Source: Cinnamomum chago
Taxonomy: Eukaryota; Streptophyta; Magnoliopsida; Laurales; Lauraceae
Assembly (NCBI GenBank): GCA_038049695.1
Contig: CP142452.1
Coordinates: 80,952,501 to 81,016,500, forward strand
DNA: 64,000 nucleotides
Direction: 5' to 3'
The translations under genes and the position numbers were made by a program. Below are positions 1 to 11,032 of the stretch, piece by piece. Each line of letters opens with the position of its first letter. Positions within the stretch are counted from its first letter, which is position 1. The notes beneath the pieces were generated by a model. It was not told where the DNA came from. It made no database searches and saw nothing but the letters and a program-made list of their open reading frames with translations.

Positions 1-664
1 ATATTCACAATTTCTTTGTGCATTTCAATGAAAGGAGGCGGTTCTAGAAATAAGTAATGGCAGGGGCGTTTTTACCCTTTCATAAAAGAATTCTACAAAT
101 TACCCATTTCAGAATGGGCATTACTGCCCGTAAATAATATCTAACTTATCAATTGAGGAACTCACTATCAATTTGATGGGCCCAGTACCATCAAATATGT
201 ATATATTAATCTGCCATTCACACATTTTATCATAATTAAGCAATATAAAAGATAAAATTAATACTATGGATGAAGACTATGACCACATGTTAATATTTTC
301 CTTCACTAAGCCATAAAGACCGCATTGAATATCTAGTCATCGGTTTTTTATATTCTCCTGAATTTAGATGTGCACTAAAGACTAATATTGAGCACGAGAT
401 CCCTTTTTTCCCTATATATATATATATATGACCCATTGATGCGACATGTGTGGGCTTCCACATAGACATAATTAATAGCTGATAAACTCGCTTCCTAACC
501 ATTTGATTGGTCTGGAATAGCATATAGTCCATTTGTTCACATATCAAGATTCGAATCATGCATCTAAGTTTTTTAAAGTGCCAGATAATTTATATTCTCT
601 ACTTATACGAATAAAAGAAATTTAAGTAAACGGGTTATATATAGACTTAGGTGCCGTTTGAGCC

Positions 665-1093
665 TAGGGGTGTTCATGGATCAGGCCAGCCCAGCCCAGC
701 TGGGTTTGGCGAGCCTTAGTTTTTACTGCTTGGGTTACGCTCAAACTATTTATTTCAGCTTGTTTAATAAATAGGCCAGGCTTGGATCCAGTGGCAAAAG
801 GCTCAAAACCGACCGGCTGAAAAAATATTTACAAGTAGAACACATGGTATGGGAATCGAACCCATGACATCTCAAAGGGAGAATCACAGCCAAATCACTT
901 GAGCTAAGACTTTGTCAAATTAAACCAGTCTTTTTTATATCTGATAATGTAAATTTGGCCGGGCTCGGGCTTAATTATCTTCAAGCGGGATCAACTCAGG
1001 CCAGCTAGTTCTGGCCTGAGTCGGGCTTGGATCTAGAGTTTTTAAGTCCAGCTGGGCCCGGATATTCCTTGGCCCGGCCCATGAACACTTGCA
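665..1093. mobile_element. hAT-type MITE, copy 1
   Basis: The block starts TAGGGGTGTTCATGG and ends CATGAACACTTGCA, giving imperfect terminal inverted repeats. The inside is rich in GGCC/GGGC words repeated in both orientations, typical of plant hAT MITEs. A tRNA-like stretch on the minus strand (about 841-910, B-box-like GGGTTCGATTCCC) lies within it. The same element is at 22290-22721, so it inserted before the segmental duplication. The third copy of this flank (45660-46230) does not have it. Confidence 0.65.
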
Positions 1094-1499
1094 TTTGGCA
1101 TATCTATTTGCAGGATCTAAATGTTGTAAAGTAATTTGATGTAGATGTTTTTGACATTTGGACTGTGTGGATGGTGCATATTGTTGGAAGTAGGTAGGCA
1201 TTTTAGATGAGATTTAAAAACTTTTTACCCTCTTGATGCACAGATAAGACACTCAAAAGGCCAAGAACTCGATCCCAAGATCTAAAAACCCTTATCTCAT
1301 TGTATTAAGGTCGAAGATCTATCAACAAGAAGACATATCTGAACATGCACAAACAATCATAAAGATCTATGAAAATAACTAGTGCGGATCTACACCTGAG
1401 GAGCTCGGTTGTGCTCAAATCGAGACTTTGATATTCTTGATTCCACGAAACGCTTTCACAGACACGATCACCTAGGCCTTGTGATCTTTCACACTATGA

Positions 1500-1683
1500 C
1501 CTAATCGCAGAGAACTTCTCAAAGAAAATGGTGGGGTCTCATTTGAAAATAAAAACCTGAACGCACTTAAACCAGAGAAACCAAAGGAGAACCTAATCGC
1601 GGAGAACTTCTCAAAGAAAATGGTGGGGTCTCATTTGAAAATAAAAACCTGAACGCACTTAAACCAGAGAAACCAAAGGAGAA
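1500..1683. repeat. 92-bp tandem duplication
   Basis: Two almost identical 92-bp units (1500-1591 and 1592-1683) lie head to tail. The paralogous block at 23150-23240 has one unit only, so this duplication arose after the segmental duplication, or one unit was lost from the other copy. A short (GA)n run follows. Confidence 0.9.
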
Positions 1684-3580
1684 GAGAGAGAGAGAGAGAG
1701 CACAAGATTTGTCCACTGTTGTTGTGGGACGTCCGGCCCTAGTGGGTATCTGAGACTTCTTCTCTGAGTGCTCTAATGAGAAGTCTCACTTCTAGTTCTC
1801 TTATGAAATCTACTCCTTTCTCTCTTATGTAATTTATTCTTCTTTCTCTTATGAGTATTGCCTGATTATAACTATGCTTCTTAGGGCTAAATGGAGACCA
1901 CTAGGAATTCCTTATATTTGGCTCCAACTGAAGCATCTAGACCCCACATCTCATGTGAATTTCAGACCCATAATTAATTATAAATAACTTTTATATATAA
2001 ATGCAATTGCACTCCAATCCTACGAGTTTTACAAGAAGACTATAAACTTTTCTAATTATTGCAAGCAAACCCCTCCATCAATTATATCCATGGATACATG
2101 AAAATTAAATTATCTAATCAAATTGGATCCACCTCTTATTATCCTTGTGACCCAATTAATTACATTGATAATTATCAATACCATCTAATTAACTCTTAAT
2201 CAGAATTGGTACACACTTATCAATGATAAATTTCATTAATCAGTATAAGGGGATATTTGTCTTTTATAGGACATATTCCATCTTGAGAATATATGTTCTC
2301 ACAATCCCATTACCATCTACTCAAGATGCCGAAATGTTGATCGACCGATGGTCTCACTCATTGGTAAGTTAAAGTAGATGCATAACAGAAACATGAGTCC
2401 ATTACTCTTTCAAGAATGAGAGCTTGTTGCTTAAAAATTATGAAAGCGTTCCTTAATTAAAGACATCGGTTTGTATAAGGTGTTACTCATTGTCGTTCAG
2501 TACATCCATTGAACTGGCACAACAATCCAGAATCTACCACTCTAATGGTCAAGACAAAACATTTGTGAAAAGCTATAAACCATTAGATCTATGTTTCTGA
2601 TCTTTTGTGGGACCCTCTATCAAGATCTTAACCCTTGGTCCTCTTTGGAATGCCAAGAGCGGCTGTCGGGTCAAGTCTCAGCCCTTCATATGTTATGGAT
2701 TTCATGAAATTATTGAAAAACTATGAACCGTTGATGTGCTATTGTGTAAAGTAATTGGGTTTCACGTGATGCACAGGCAGTCCGATCTTTCAAATCTTTT
2801 TAAATTTTAAGGTCATAAATGTAAGCCCAACCCACCAATTCTCTTTTTAAGCTCAAGAATGGCCACTATACCAAATCTGAGCCGTTGATCATTCATAGAT
2901 CTCTAAATATTTGTGAAAAATTACTAACCTTTAGATCTAAATTTGTGGACTTTTTGAGCCCCTAGATCAAGATCCGAATCGTTGACCCTCGTAAGAAACC
3001 TAAGAACATCATTAATATCAAATATCAGCTCTTAACTCCTAGTGTATCTAGATATTTATGAGAAATTGTGGAACATTGATCCTCTTATGTCTAAATAACT
3101 TGGTTTCCACGTGATGACAAGTGGTCTGATTATTTTTTTTTTCTGATTTCTTTCAATTGTTGGGCCCAAACCAATAATCCAAACGGTTTAATATCTTTAC
3201 AATGTCTAATATCACTACTTGTATGATAATATATTCATTGCCCCTAGGTGGCCAAAGGGCAGAATAATATACTCATTTGTTCAGCCCTGAGTAGCAGAAC
3301 ATGAGAGGGAGGGAGAGGGAGAGGGAGATCAGAGGAGCGAGGGAAAAGGACTGGGAGAGAGGAATTAAAAGGACTGGCCCATATCTTCCAAAAGCTTTTT
3401 GATGAGAGAGGGTAGCCTCGGATGCCATAAAGAATTTCAAAAGCTAATAAACTCACATAATTTCATGGCTAGTTTGATGAGAGGAACTCCCCTCAATTTA
3501 TACACAGATTTTTCAATTTCAAATTCAAACCAACTCTTATCCTAATCATAACAATTTTCTAATAAATCAATATTCTTTAA

Positions 3581-4793
3581 CAAGATCAAGAGTGCTATGA
3601 TAGTGGTCACAGGACACAACCTGTTGGAGGGCTTTCGTCCATCTTTCCTTCTATACTCATTTTGCATGTGCATGATGAAAAGACCATCTTTCCTTCTATA
3701 CTCATCTTGATGGGGGTTTGCATGATGAAACGACCATCTTTCCTTCTATACTCATCTTGATGGGGAGATGAGGCCCAAGAGTAATATATCGATATGATTT
3801 GGTTCCAAAAGTGCCCTTTTTTTAATGACCCTATTTCTCAATTCTAAGCACTTTGGCTACTGGATCTACTTCAGCACCTGGTATAAAGGAATGGTGACCT
3901 ATTTTATTACTTCCTTAAAATATACTCTATTTCTATAAATTATTGTAAGGATCCGGCCCATTTCTACCGGGCTGATATTGTCCGCTCTGGGCCTCGGCCC
4001 GCACGGTTTTACATGATGGCATTCCGTCGCAACGTCGCCAAAACGTGTCAACCAAGTAAGGCCGGCATCCCACATATAGCCAGGACTCGGGGTAGCCTCA
4101 TAGGCAATGTGAGACGTGTTCTCACAAGCCCACCCACTTAGAGGAGAGCCGCCCTAGAATGGTATCAGAGCCGAGGGCAGCTCTCCTCTAAGTGAGTGGG
4201 ATTGTGAGAACACATCCCACATCGCCTATGAGGCTGCCCCGAGTCCTGGCTATATGTGAGATGCCGGCCTTACTTGGTTGACGCGTTTTGGCGACGTTGC
4301 GACGGAATGCCATCAAGTAAAACCGTGTGGGCCGAAGCCCAGAGCGGACAATATCAGCCCGGTAGAAATGGGCCGGATCCTTACAGAATTGTATCAGAGC
4401 CGAGGGCGGCTCTCCTCTAAGTGGGTGGGATTGTGAGAACACGTCTCACATCGCTTCTGAGGCTGCCCCGAGTCCTGGCTATATGTGAGATGCTGGCCTT
4501 ACTTGGTTGACGCATTTTAGCGACGTTGCGACGGAATGCCATCAAGTAAAACCGTACGGGCCGAGGCCCAGAGCGGACAATATCAGCCCGGTAGAAATGG
4601 GCCGGATCCTTACAAATATTGACCCATTATCTACAGTATTTTACCAATACCATCTTTTGACTTGTTTGCGTGAAACGAATAGAAGATGCAGGGCCTTACA
4701 AGAAATAACTACTGCCAAGACCTGATCACGTCTCGTTTTGTTTTGTTTTGTTATGCAAGACCCAAGTAAAAGACTTTAAGGAGAGCTAGCTCC
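3581..4793 (+). pseudogene. Lipase copy D: exon 4-5 remnant of an OBL1-like lipase
   Basis: Positions 3581-3893 match the second half of exon 4 of lipase A, from just before the nucleophile elbow to the exon 4 donor. About 4687-4793 matches part of exon 5. Between them, 4615-4660 matches intron 4 of copies A and C. The elbow codons are altered: the Ser of GHSLGG reads as Asn here. A segment of roughly 45-50 bp is repeated about three times at 3630-3770, and the frame is broken throughout. A TRIM-like retroelement (3954-4614) sits inside the intron. Exons 1-3 are absent from this locus. It cannot encode a lipase. Confidence 0.85.
3954..4614. mobile_element. TRIM/SMART-like small LTR retroelement, one inverted plus two direct LTRs
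   Basis: Three copies of a roughly 175-183 bp terminal repeat are present: one inverted (3954-4126) and two direct (4203-4385 and 4432-4614), each bounded by TG and CA. In direct orientation the repeat starts TGTGAGAACAC and ends GGATCCTTACA. The short internal segments hold a primer-binding site complementary to initiator tRNA-Met (TGGTATCAGAGCC at 4160-4172; a variant at 4390-4401) and a purine-rich stretch before the next LTR. There is no coding capacity. The inverted LTR and adjoining internal sequence (about 4128-4201) form a hairpin. The 5-bp flanks (ATTAT and AATAT) do not match exactly. It lies in intron 4 of lipase remnant D. Confidence 0.8.
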
Positions 4794-5006
4794 ATTTTGG
4801 TGGAAGGCTTTTCTCATATTCCTCTTAGAAAGTCTTGCATGGTGTCAACATTTTGGTGGAAGGCTTTTCTCATATTCCTCTTAGAAAGTCTTGCATGGTG
4901 TCAACATTTTGGTGGAAGGCTTTTCTCATATTCCTCTCAAAAAGTCTTGCATGTGTCAACATTTTGGTGGAAGGCTTTTCTCATATTCCTCTCAGAAAAG
5001 TCTTAT
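4794..5006 (+). repeat. Tandem repeat, 56-bp unit, about 3.8 copies
   Basis: Units begin at 4794, 4850, 4906 and 4961 with ATTTTGGTGGAAGGC; the last is slightly diverged and cut short. The array directly follows the exon 5 remnant of lipase D. Parts of the unit (CTTAGAAAGTCTTG) resemble the 3'-untranslated sequence of lipase C at about 58800, so it probably grew from lipase 3' DNA. Open frames across it are repeat artefacts. Confidence 0.9.
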
Positions 5007-5397
5007 TTGTGAATCTTACCAGATTAGATTTAACCATCTATGATCTCTTAAATATATATAAAGCGTACCATGGATTTAACAATATATCATCTCATAAATA
5101 TATATATAAAGCGTACATTGCGCCATGATCTTGATGATGAAGAGATCTCTTTCTCAAATAGGGTTTTCTCCTTTCTCCCTTAATAGAGTTTCTCCTCTCC
5201 CACACCAATATGCATGAAGTTAATTGGTACTTTTCAGATCTCGTAGGTTAAGGGAGATAACCATATAAGGCCTATAGAGATTTCAAAAGGTAAGGAAAAA
5301 TTAGCGAACAAGAGTCCTATATGACTTGGGCTTACTAAAATTGAATCCAAGAACTTAGTAAAACAGTGTTGCACATGTGGTCATGAGGACCACTCAA

Positions 5398-5470
5398 ACT
5401 GTACTGTACTACACTGGAGCACAAGGGAATTTTACCTGGCTTTCTCTTATCAAAAAAGAAAAAAAAAATC
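5398..5470 (+). mobile_element. SINE 3' fragment
   Basis: The segment resembles the body of the tRNA-derived SINE at 63258-63440 (ACTACACTGG, AATTTTACC, GGCTTTCTC) and ends in an A-rich tail. The tRNA-like head with A and B boxes is missing. Confidence 0.45.
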
Positions 5471-5512
5471 TTACATGGTGTTTTCCTTACTTTAAAAAAT
5501 AAGTATCATAGT

Positions 5513-5898
5513 TAGGGTTGTAAACGAGTCGGTTCCGGTCCTGGTCCATGGTAGACCCGGAACCGGAACCGGAACCGTTAAGAAGAAGGTGGAATCGGAT
5601 TCGGACTCGGAACCATTTCGGAACCGGTTTCTTGGCTCCGGAACCAGAACCAAAACCATATATGGGACGGGTCTGAATCCGGGTCCGGGTTTAGGAAGAG
5701 AATGATATTAAAAAAACATGGTTTTTAGGAGAGATTTTCGAAAATTGAGGTAACATGTCAAGTCTTCGGGTCCAAACCAAGGTGGAACCGAACCCGGACC
5801 CATTTACTTATCGGGGCCTAAATAAGGACGCAGACTTGGTTTTTAGCGGATTGGAACCTCCGGGTAATCAGAGAATCGAGTAACCATTTACCTCCCTA
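5513..5898. mobile_element. hAT-type MITE with 8-bp target duplication
   Basis: It begins TAGGGTTGTAAACGAG and ends in the imperfect inverse (CATTTACCTCCCTA). It is flanked by ATCATAGT (5505-5512) and ATTATAGT (5899-5906), an 8-bp duplication with one mismatch, as expected for hAT insertion. The inside is repeated GGAACCGG-type words. The flanks joined across it match the 3' flank of lipase B (45655-45690), so it landed in lipase-derived flank DNA. Confidence 0.8.
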
Positions 5899-5906
5899 AT
5901 TATAGT

Positions 5907-7378
5907 ATCTAAATTAGCAACATTTTCTATGTGCATCTTAATGATATCAATGAGAAGGAAATACATAGAATAATTATTCTATTATTTAGAGCATAATGAT
6001 CAGGATTTAGTCAAATTTAAAGTACAAACATATGTTTGAAAACCATTGACTTGAATTGGAGAAGGCTACAAATCCTATTAGAGCTTGTGCACATGAATCG
6101 AATAGGACTCAAATCCCTTTTCAAGTTTCAACTCAAACTATGGTGTTACATATAGCCATGTTTCTGTACCGTTCGCTCCTTTAATTTATTTTTTTTTCAA
6201 ATGAAAAAATGTCATGATCACTCATGAGTCAAGAATGCCCCCATCCAAGCATTTATCCAAACTTTATCATCTTGTTATCGTTTGCAAGCCACAAGATAAA
6301 TGCTTTTGGGAGAATCGCAGATCTGCTTTAGTGGGCCACCCACACACCATTTGTACACTGCATGCATAAATGAGCACAAACAAACATAAGCACTCTTTCT
6401 TTTTCTTGTTTTTTCAAAGGTGTGTAAATGAGGCTCAAACAAACATAGGTTTGCACCTTTTTCACACCCATGCATAACTGGGCACAAACAAATATATGTA
6501 ATTAAAAGAAAGAATTACAGGGCTGAGATGAATCAGCCTCACATACAGCTGAGAACAAAACCTGTAGAACAGGGGAAAACTATACAAAACCAGATCATAG
6601 AGTTGAACGCCCAACTGCACATCAAAACTTTTATCTCTCTAACTATGCAGTCATTTCTAATTCTTCAAATGGCGTGTTAGAGATTGAGGACTTACTAGGG
6701 AGTATCTATAGCCATTCCCAGAGAAAACATCCAAAGAAAATATATGATCCCAATTGATTGCTTTATCCACGTTAAATTAGAAAGTCATTTAGTTAAATAG
6801 AGATGGAGACTGTAGATAGTTCAAATTTATCTTGAAAGTAATTCATTTAACCTTAAGGTTAACATTCCATTTTGAGAAAAAAAAAAAAATAGAATGCTTC
6901 TCCTATATATAGATGAGTTGGAATGACCCTTTTAATCTATTTCAATAATAAAAGCACAATCCTCTCTAATAACCATATGACATGTATTTATGAACATTAT
7001 AATCATCTTTAGAAGCCTGATAAAAATATATCTAAATACTTATAAAAGGTGCGACCCAGTCAAATCCAAAACCTGCATATGCCTAAATTGGGTCACAGAC
7101 TCACAATCAATAAAATCATACCTACCCAAACCCAAAAGGGCTACTACCAGCCGACTTATGAAAAGAGCAAATCGGCGTGGCTCACCGATTTTAACTCAAT
7201 CATTCTCTTGAAAGATATTAATTAATGTTAGACGAGAAAACTGGGGATTATTTAATTTTGTTTCAGAGGCACTAAGAAAAAGTGGAAAAATCCACCTTTA
7301 GTGGCTGGTTTTTTCTAAGTAGGTTTTAGTGATGGAAATTGTTTTACTGCCTAAAATTGCCCCGAAGCCCAAGAAGGT
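5907..7378. other. Non-coding stretch, no gene seen
   Basis: The first tens of bases continue the lipase 3' flank homology. The rest is AT-rich with stops in all frames. A 28-bp motif beginning CATGCATAA is directly repeated at about 6361 and 6470. No RNA gene or transposon ends were recognised. Confidence 0.5.
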
Positions 7379-8201
7379 AGGGGTGTTCACTAGGGGTGTA
7401 CAAAAAATCCGTCGATCCGTAAATCCGATCCGATCCGCGGATTTTTATTCGATACAAAGGTAAACGGATTGGTGACTAATTGATAAATTTGTAATCCGTT
7501 AGCAACGGATCGGTGACAAATTCCACTCTCAATCCGCGGATTCAATCCTATCCGATCCATTGACATTAAATATAAATAAAAAAAAATATAAGGTGTCTAA
7601 ATATAAATTAAGATGTCTAAATATAAACTAAGAAAAAAAAGATTATGGGTCAAAATGTAATTTTTTTACAACATGTTTGTTGTTTTTCTTTAAATATTAG
7701 ATTGAACGGATTAATCCGATCCGTGGATGACAGTATCGGATCGGATCGGATTTTAACTGCCACGGATTGGTGACGGATTCTAAATCCATCAATCCGTAGG
7801 AAACGGATTGGTGACAGATTTGGCCTAATCCGCACCAATCCGATCCTTGTACACCCCTGGTGTTCACGACCGAGGTCGGGATGGTCTGGGACACATCTAG
7901 GCCCGACTTGACTTTTTAAAAACACAGGCCCTGGCCCAGCCAGAACGGACCATAAATCAACAGCGCTAGGCTGAACCGGGCTTTTGATCAATTTAGTGGG
8001 CTTTCGAGAAAGTTGCGTGTACTTATTATATGGGCTGGTCCAGCCTTTCTATTGCGTGTACTCATTATATGGGCTGGTCCAGCCTTTCTTTCACTTAATC
8101 AAAGTCAACCGAATTATTAAACGGGCCCAAATCACATATTCAAGCCCGGCCTAAAGCGGGGTGGGATGGGGCTTGGGTTGGCATGGCCATGAGCACCCCT
8201 A
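7379..8201. mobile_element. Outer hAT-type MITE interrupted by another MITE
   Basis: The outer element opens TAGGGGTGTTCAC at 7379 and closes with the inverse-like GAGCACCCCTA ending at 8201. It is GGCC/CGGGC-rich. A second MITE (7391-7859) has inserted 12 bp from its left end. No clear target duplication was seen around the outer ends. Confidence 0.65.
7391..7859. mobile_element. Inner hAT-type MITE with perfect 8-bp target duplication
   Basis: It starts TAGGGGTGTACAAAAAATCC and ends GGATC-type repeats then TTGTACACCCCTG, near-perfect inverted ends. It is flanked on both sides by GTGTTCAC (7383-7390 and 7860-7867). The interior is repeated GATCCG and CGGATTGGTGAC words. The duplicated target belongs to the outer MITE, which proves the nesting order. 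Confidence 0.88.
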
Positions 8202-8753
8202 TCAGATGATGCTTGCCAAATGCCAATGCAAAAAAGGCACTTATATTCTTCCACCGCTAAACGTCACATTCTTTTTTTGGTAGTGAGGCCCAAAGCTCGA
8301 CCAGTCAATGGTGAGAAAAGCCTGAGAAGTTTTCAGGGCCGTCAAAAGTGAAAATAGAGTTAATGAAAGAGAGGAGGACAAGGGCAAGAATTGTTCTAGG
8401 CTTTCAAATTAGAAGTTGTTTGAGATTTGACAAAGGGCAAAAGTAGTAGTAATAATAATAATAATGAAAGATAGGATAGAAATTGTTTTTTATTTTGGTT
8501 CTCTGCTTGTTGTTTTTTTCCTTCTTTTTTAATGGATGAACTTCTTTTTACAAAAAGAAAAAAAAGAAAAAAAAAAGAGACATGTTTAAAATTCAAAACA
8601 AGACAAATATAATCATAGATTTCTTTATTTTGAGTTTCCAAAGAAATATGAAGAGATTTCTGTTGCAAAATTTTACATCATAATGAAAATTAATTGATAT
8701 TTAATTTGGATATTGATTTTAATTTATTATTCAAAGTATGATGCATGGCGTTA
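8202..8753. other. Non-coding stretch, no gene seen
   Basis: AT-rich DNA with a short (TAA)n run near 8450 and A-rich tracts near 8555-8580. Open frames here are low-complexity (Lys/Leu/Ser-rich) and have no recognisable domain. Confidence 0.5.
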
Positions 8754-8990
8754 TGTTGGTTCTTATCTTATGATGAACAATTAGGATGATTGAGGGGGTG
8801 CTTATTGTTCATCCAAGCTTGCATGGTCCCATGCATTGATCCGCCAGGTTCAAATGCAAGGTCCGCCGTTAGTGGCAGATGTTGGTTAGTTATGTTGAAC
8901 TATTGAATGCTTGGGAAATCAGAATTTGATTTTCACTGTTTCTCTTCTCAGATTCTGTCGTCATTCCCAAACAAGACTATTTCATGGATG
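8754..8990 (+). pseudogene. Lipase scrap F: end of intron 1 plus start of exon 2
   Basis: 8754-8800 matches the intron 1/exon 2 boundary region of lipase C (near 54275). 8912-8951 matches the intron 1 acceptor of lipases A and B (TTTGATTTTCACTG, then TCTTCTCAG). From 8952 about 35 bp read as the start of exon 2 (SVVIPKQD in lipase spacing), after which homology ends. It has no downstream exons and is a relic only. Confidence 0.75.
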
Positions 8991-9196
8991 ACAAATTCCC
9001 TATCTCCTTGTCCCACGGAATGGTGGTTGTAAAAAAAAAAAAACCAGGCATTCTTCACTTTATTGTGGATTTTGATATTGCAATAATAAAAACACATACA
9101 CTTTGGTGCTCCACTTGCTTGATTAAGGAACAAGAGCCATATTAAAAATCTTGAAGGCACAACGGGATGCCCTTCTACCTCCAACCATTTGATAGA

Positions 9197-9388
9197 TGAG
9201 AACGGACTCTTACCTAACTGGTAAGTGGCATCGGTTCTCACCTGGTTGCTCAAGGTTCAAACCCTGGGTTCGCCACATTTTTTCACTTTTGTGGGCTTTC
9301 TTCCCACTTGTTCAGGCTCTTTTCTTTTGTGTGTGCATGCTCTTTTTTGGATCCCATCCCCCTTGGCTAAATTACTGGAAAAAAAAAA
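9197..9388 (+). mobile_element. tRNA-derived SINE with 12-bp target duplication
   Basis: The 192-bp element is flanked by perfect CCATTTGATAGA repeats (9185-9196 and 9389-9400). The head has a B-box-like GGTTCAAACCC (9254-9264) and a weaker A-box region around 9217-9230. The tail is a short A-run. These are hallmarks of a SINE moved by LINE machinery. It has no coding capacity. Confidence 0.88.
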
Positions 9389-10515
9389 CCATTTGATAGA
9401 GATTATTCTATGTTCAAAAGATTAAATATGTTATCAAGATTTGGTAGTATGATGTGATTAAAATTAAATATGCACAACCTTATACATTATTAATCATATG
9501 TATTGATGACATTATCATTCATGTGCTCAATCATATGGTATGACCAAATCTCTGATTGAAGTAGAATTTGAGGATATATCATTGAAGGAGATAACATTCA
9601 CTTTGAAAAGCCCAAATTATTAATAAGTGGGCCCCATGGTGAAGTTCGACACATCCCACTCATGGAAAGCCTATGGGACAGTGGGAGACATTCACAGGAT
9701 GTAGGCTCTTTTATAAAGACATGTTTAAAAGTTTAAGGGAGTTTTCTTTAAAAATAGATTTAAACTTGTAATCTACAAGCCAGTAAAGAAATTTAAGAAA
9801 TCATTTGGAGATTGCTTTTAGGGGGAGTAAAATGGATTGTGCCGGCACAGCCCGCAATTTGGCCGGCCTATCCATGCCTGGGTTAGGCTGTGTAGGCCTA
9901 CGAAAAGTCACAGGCCATGTCCTGCCCAAGCTGGCTAGGGGTCCGCCCAGTACGACCCATGGCACGACAATTGCCGGGCCATGCTCCGTCTTGCCGGCCT
10001 GGGCCGTGCCACAGTCAGGGATGGCGGGGGCCGGTCTACCGGTCCCTCCTTTTAATTTTTTTTTATATGAGTTGAAAGGGACTTAATGCACTTTTATGAT
10101 TTTCAACTTGAAACAAATTAAGATATCATATATTGCACGCAGAAAAATGAATAATGATAATTGTCATGATTGCTGTTATAAAATTATAAATAATAACAAA
10201 TAAAATTAACGTTGCAGCTATAAATCAACTGACAAAAAAATATAGCTCTAAAAAATAGAAATTGCTAACTGATGAATAGGAAAATGAAATATTTAGAATC
10301 ATAAAAGAATGACAGATAATAGTAATAGTAAAGCAGGCAAAGAAAGCCATGAACATAGAAATAGTAAAGCAGTTCATAATACTAGCATTTCACTGGCCCC
10401 TCCACATAGAAATAGTATAGCAGTTTATTTTTTCAGACACTAGCACTCCTCTCACCCACGCACATCCCGCCAAGTCATCCATTGATTGCTTATGTGCCAA
10501 TCACAGACCATCACA

Positions 10516-10605
10516 TCTTTTTTTTTCTTGTTTCTTTTGCCTACATGGGAGATTGAAACCCATACACTCTACTTTCACACCTATATCTCCAACTAGCCAA
10601 GCTAT
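10516..10605 (-). mobile_element. Possible tRNA-derived SINE head
   Basis: On the minus strand there is a tRNA-like order: TTGGCTAGTTGG (A-box-like), then GGGTTTCAATCTCCC (B-box-like), then an A-run that reads as T8-9 on the plus strand at 10516. No target duplication was identified. Confidence 0.4.
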
Positions 10606-10996
10606 AATTGAAGATAAACTTAACATATTACAACAACAGAAGAAAAAAAAAATCATTAGAAGAGTAACTGAGTGGGCATCAAACCACAGTAAACTGAATA
10701 ACCAACACCAGCACTAATAGATAGAGAAACAATTAAACATATTCTCGAGAGATTGTGAAGTTAATACTGATGCATTGCATCCATGTCTTGGGCTTTCCTT
10801 CGGCATTATGGAACAAAACGATGTGGGAGGGTATATCATCTAAGTCTTATTTAGTACCTAATCCCTTTGGTTCATTCTTCCATTTGTTCACAAGGTTTTC
10901 CTTATAAGGTGATAACAACCGTTAAAAGTGTAAATGAGTGGGCATTTGCCACGGGCCACGGCACCCTAGGCCTGCCGTGCATTTGATGGGTTAGTC

Positions 10997-11032
10997 GGGG
11001 GGGTGGGGGGGGGGTGGGGGGGGGGTTGGGGG
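10997..11032 (+). repeat. G-tract cluster with quadruplex potential
   Basis: Several G-runs of seven or more are separated by single T residues, which satisfies the simple four-G-run quadruplex pattern. It directly follows a GGCC-rich, MITE-like patch. Confidence 0.8.

Larger units (their letters stand above)
1..3363. repeat. Segmental duplication, first copy (lipase 3' flank)
   Basis: This block aligns almost base for base with 21598-25493, which starts 178 bp after the stop codon of lipase A. The window therefore probably begins just beyond the 3' end of another lipase copy lying to the left. Differences between the copies include a short (AT)n tract here (about 412-429) against 42 bp in the other copy, a 92-bp tandem duplication only here, and about 570 bp at 24114-24688 absent here near 2548. 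Homology stops at about 3363. No coding region was recognised inside. Much of 1216-2550 resembles transposon-derived non-coding DNA that I cannot classify. Confidence 0.9.

Noticed and set aside
4794..5006. CRISPR-like direct repeats
   Set aside because: The 56-bp units are contiguous without unique spacers and the genome is a plant. It is a minisatellite.
9805..10086. A 93-codon plus-strand frame
   Set aside because: It arises from GGCC-rich repeat words like those of hAT MITEs. There is no gene-like codon pattern or domain.
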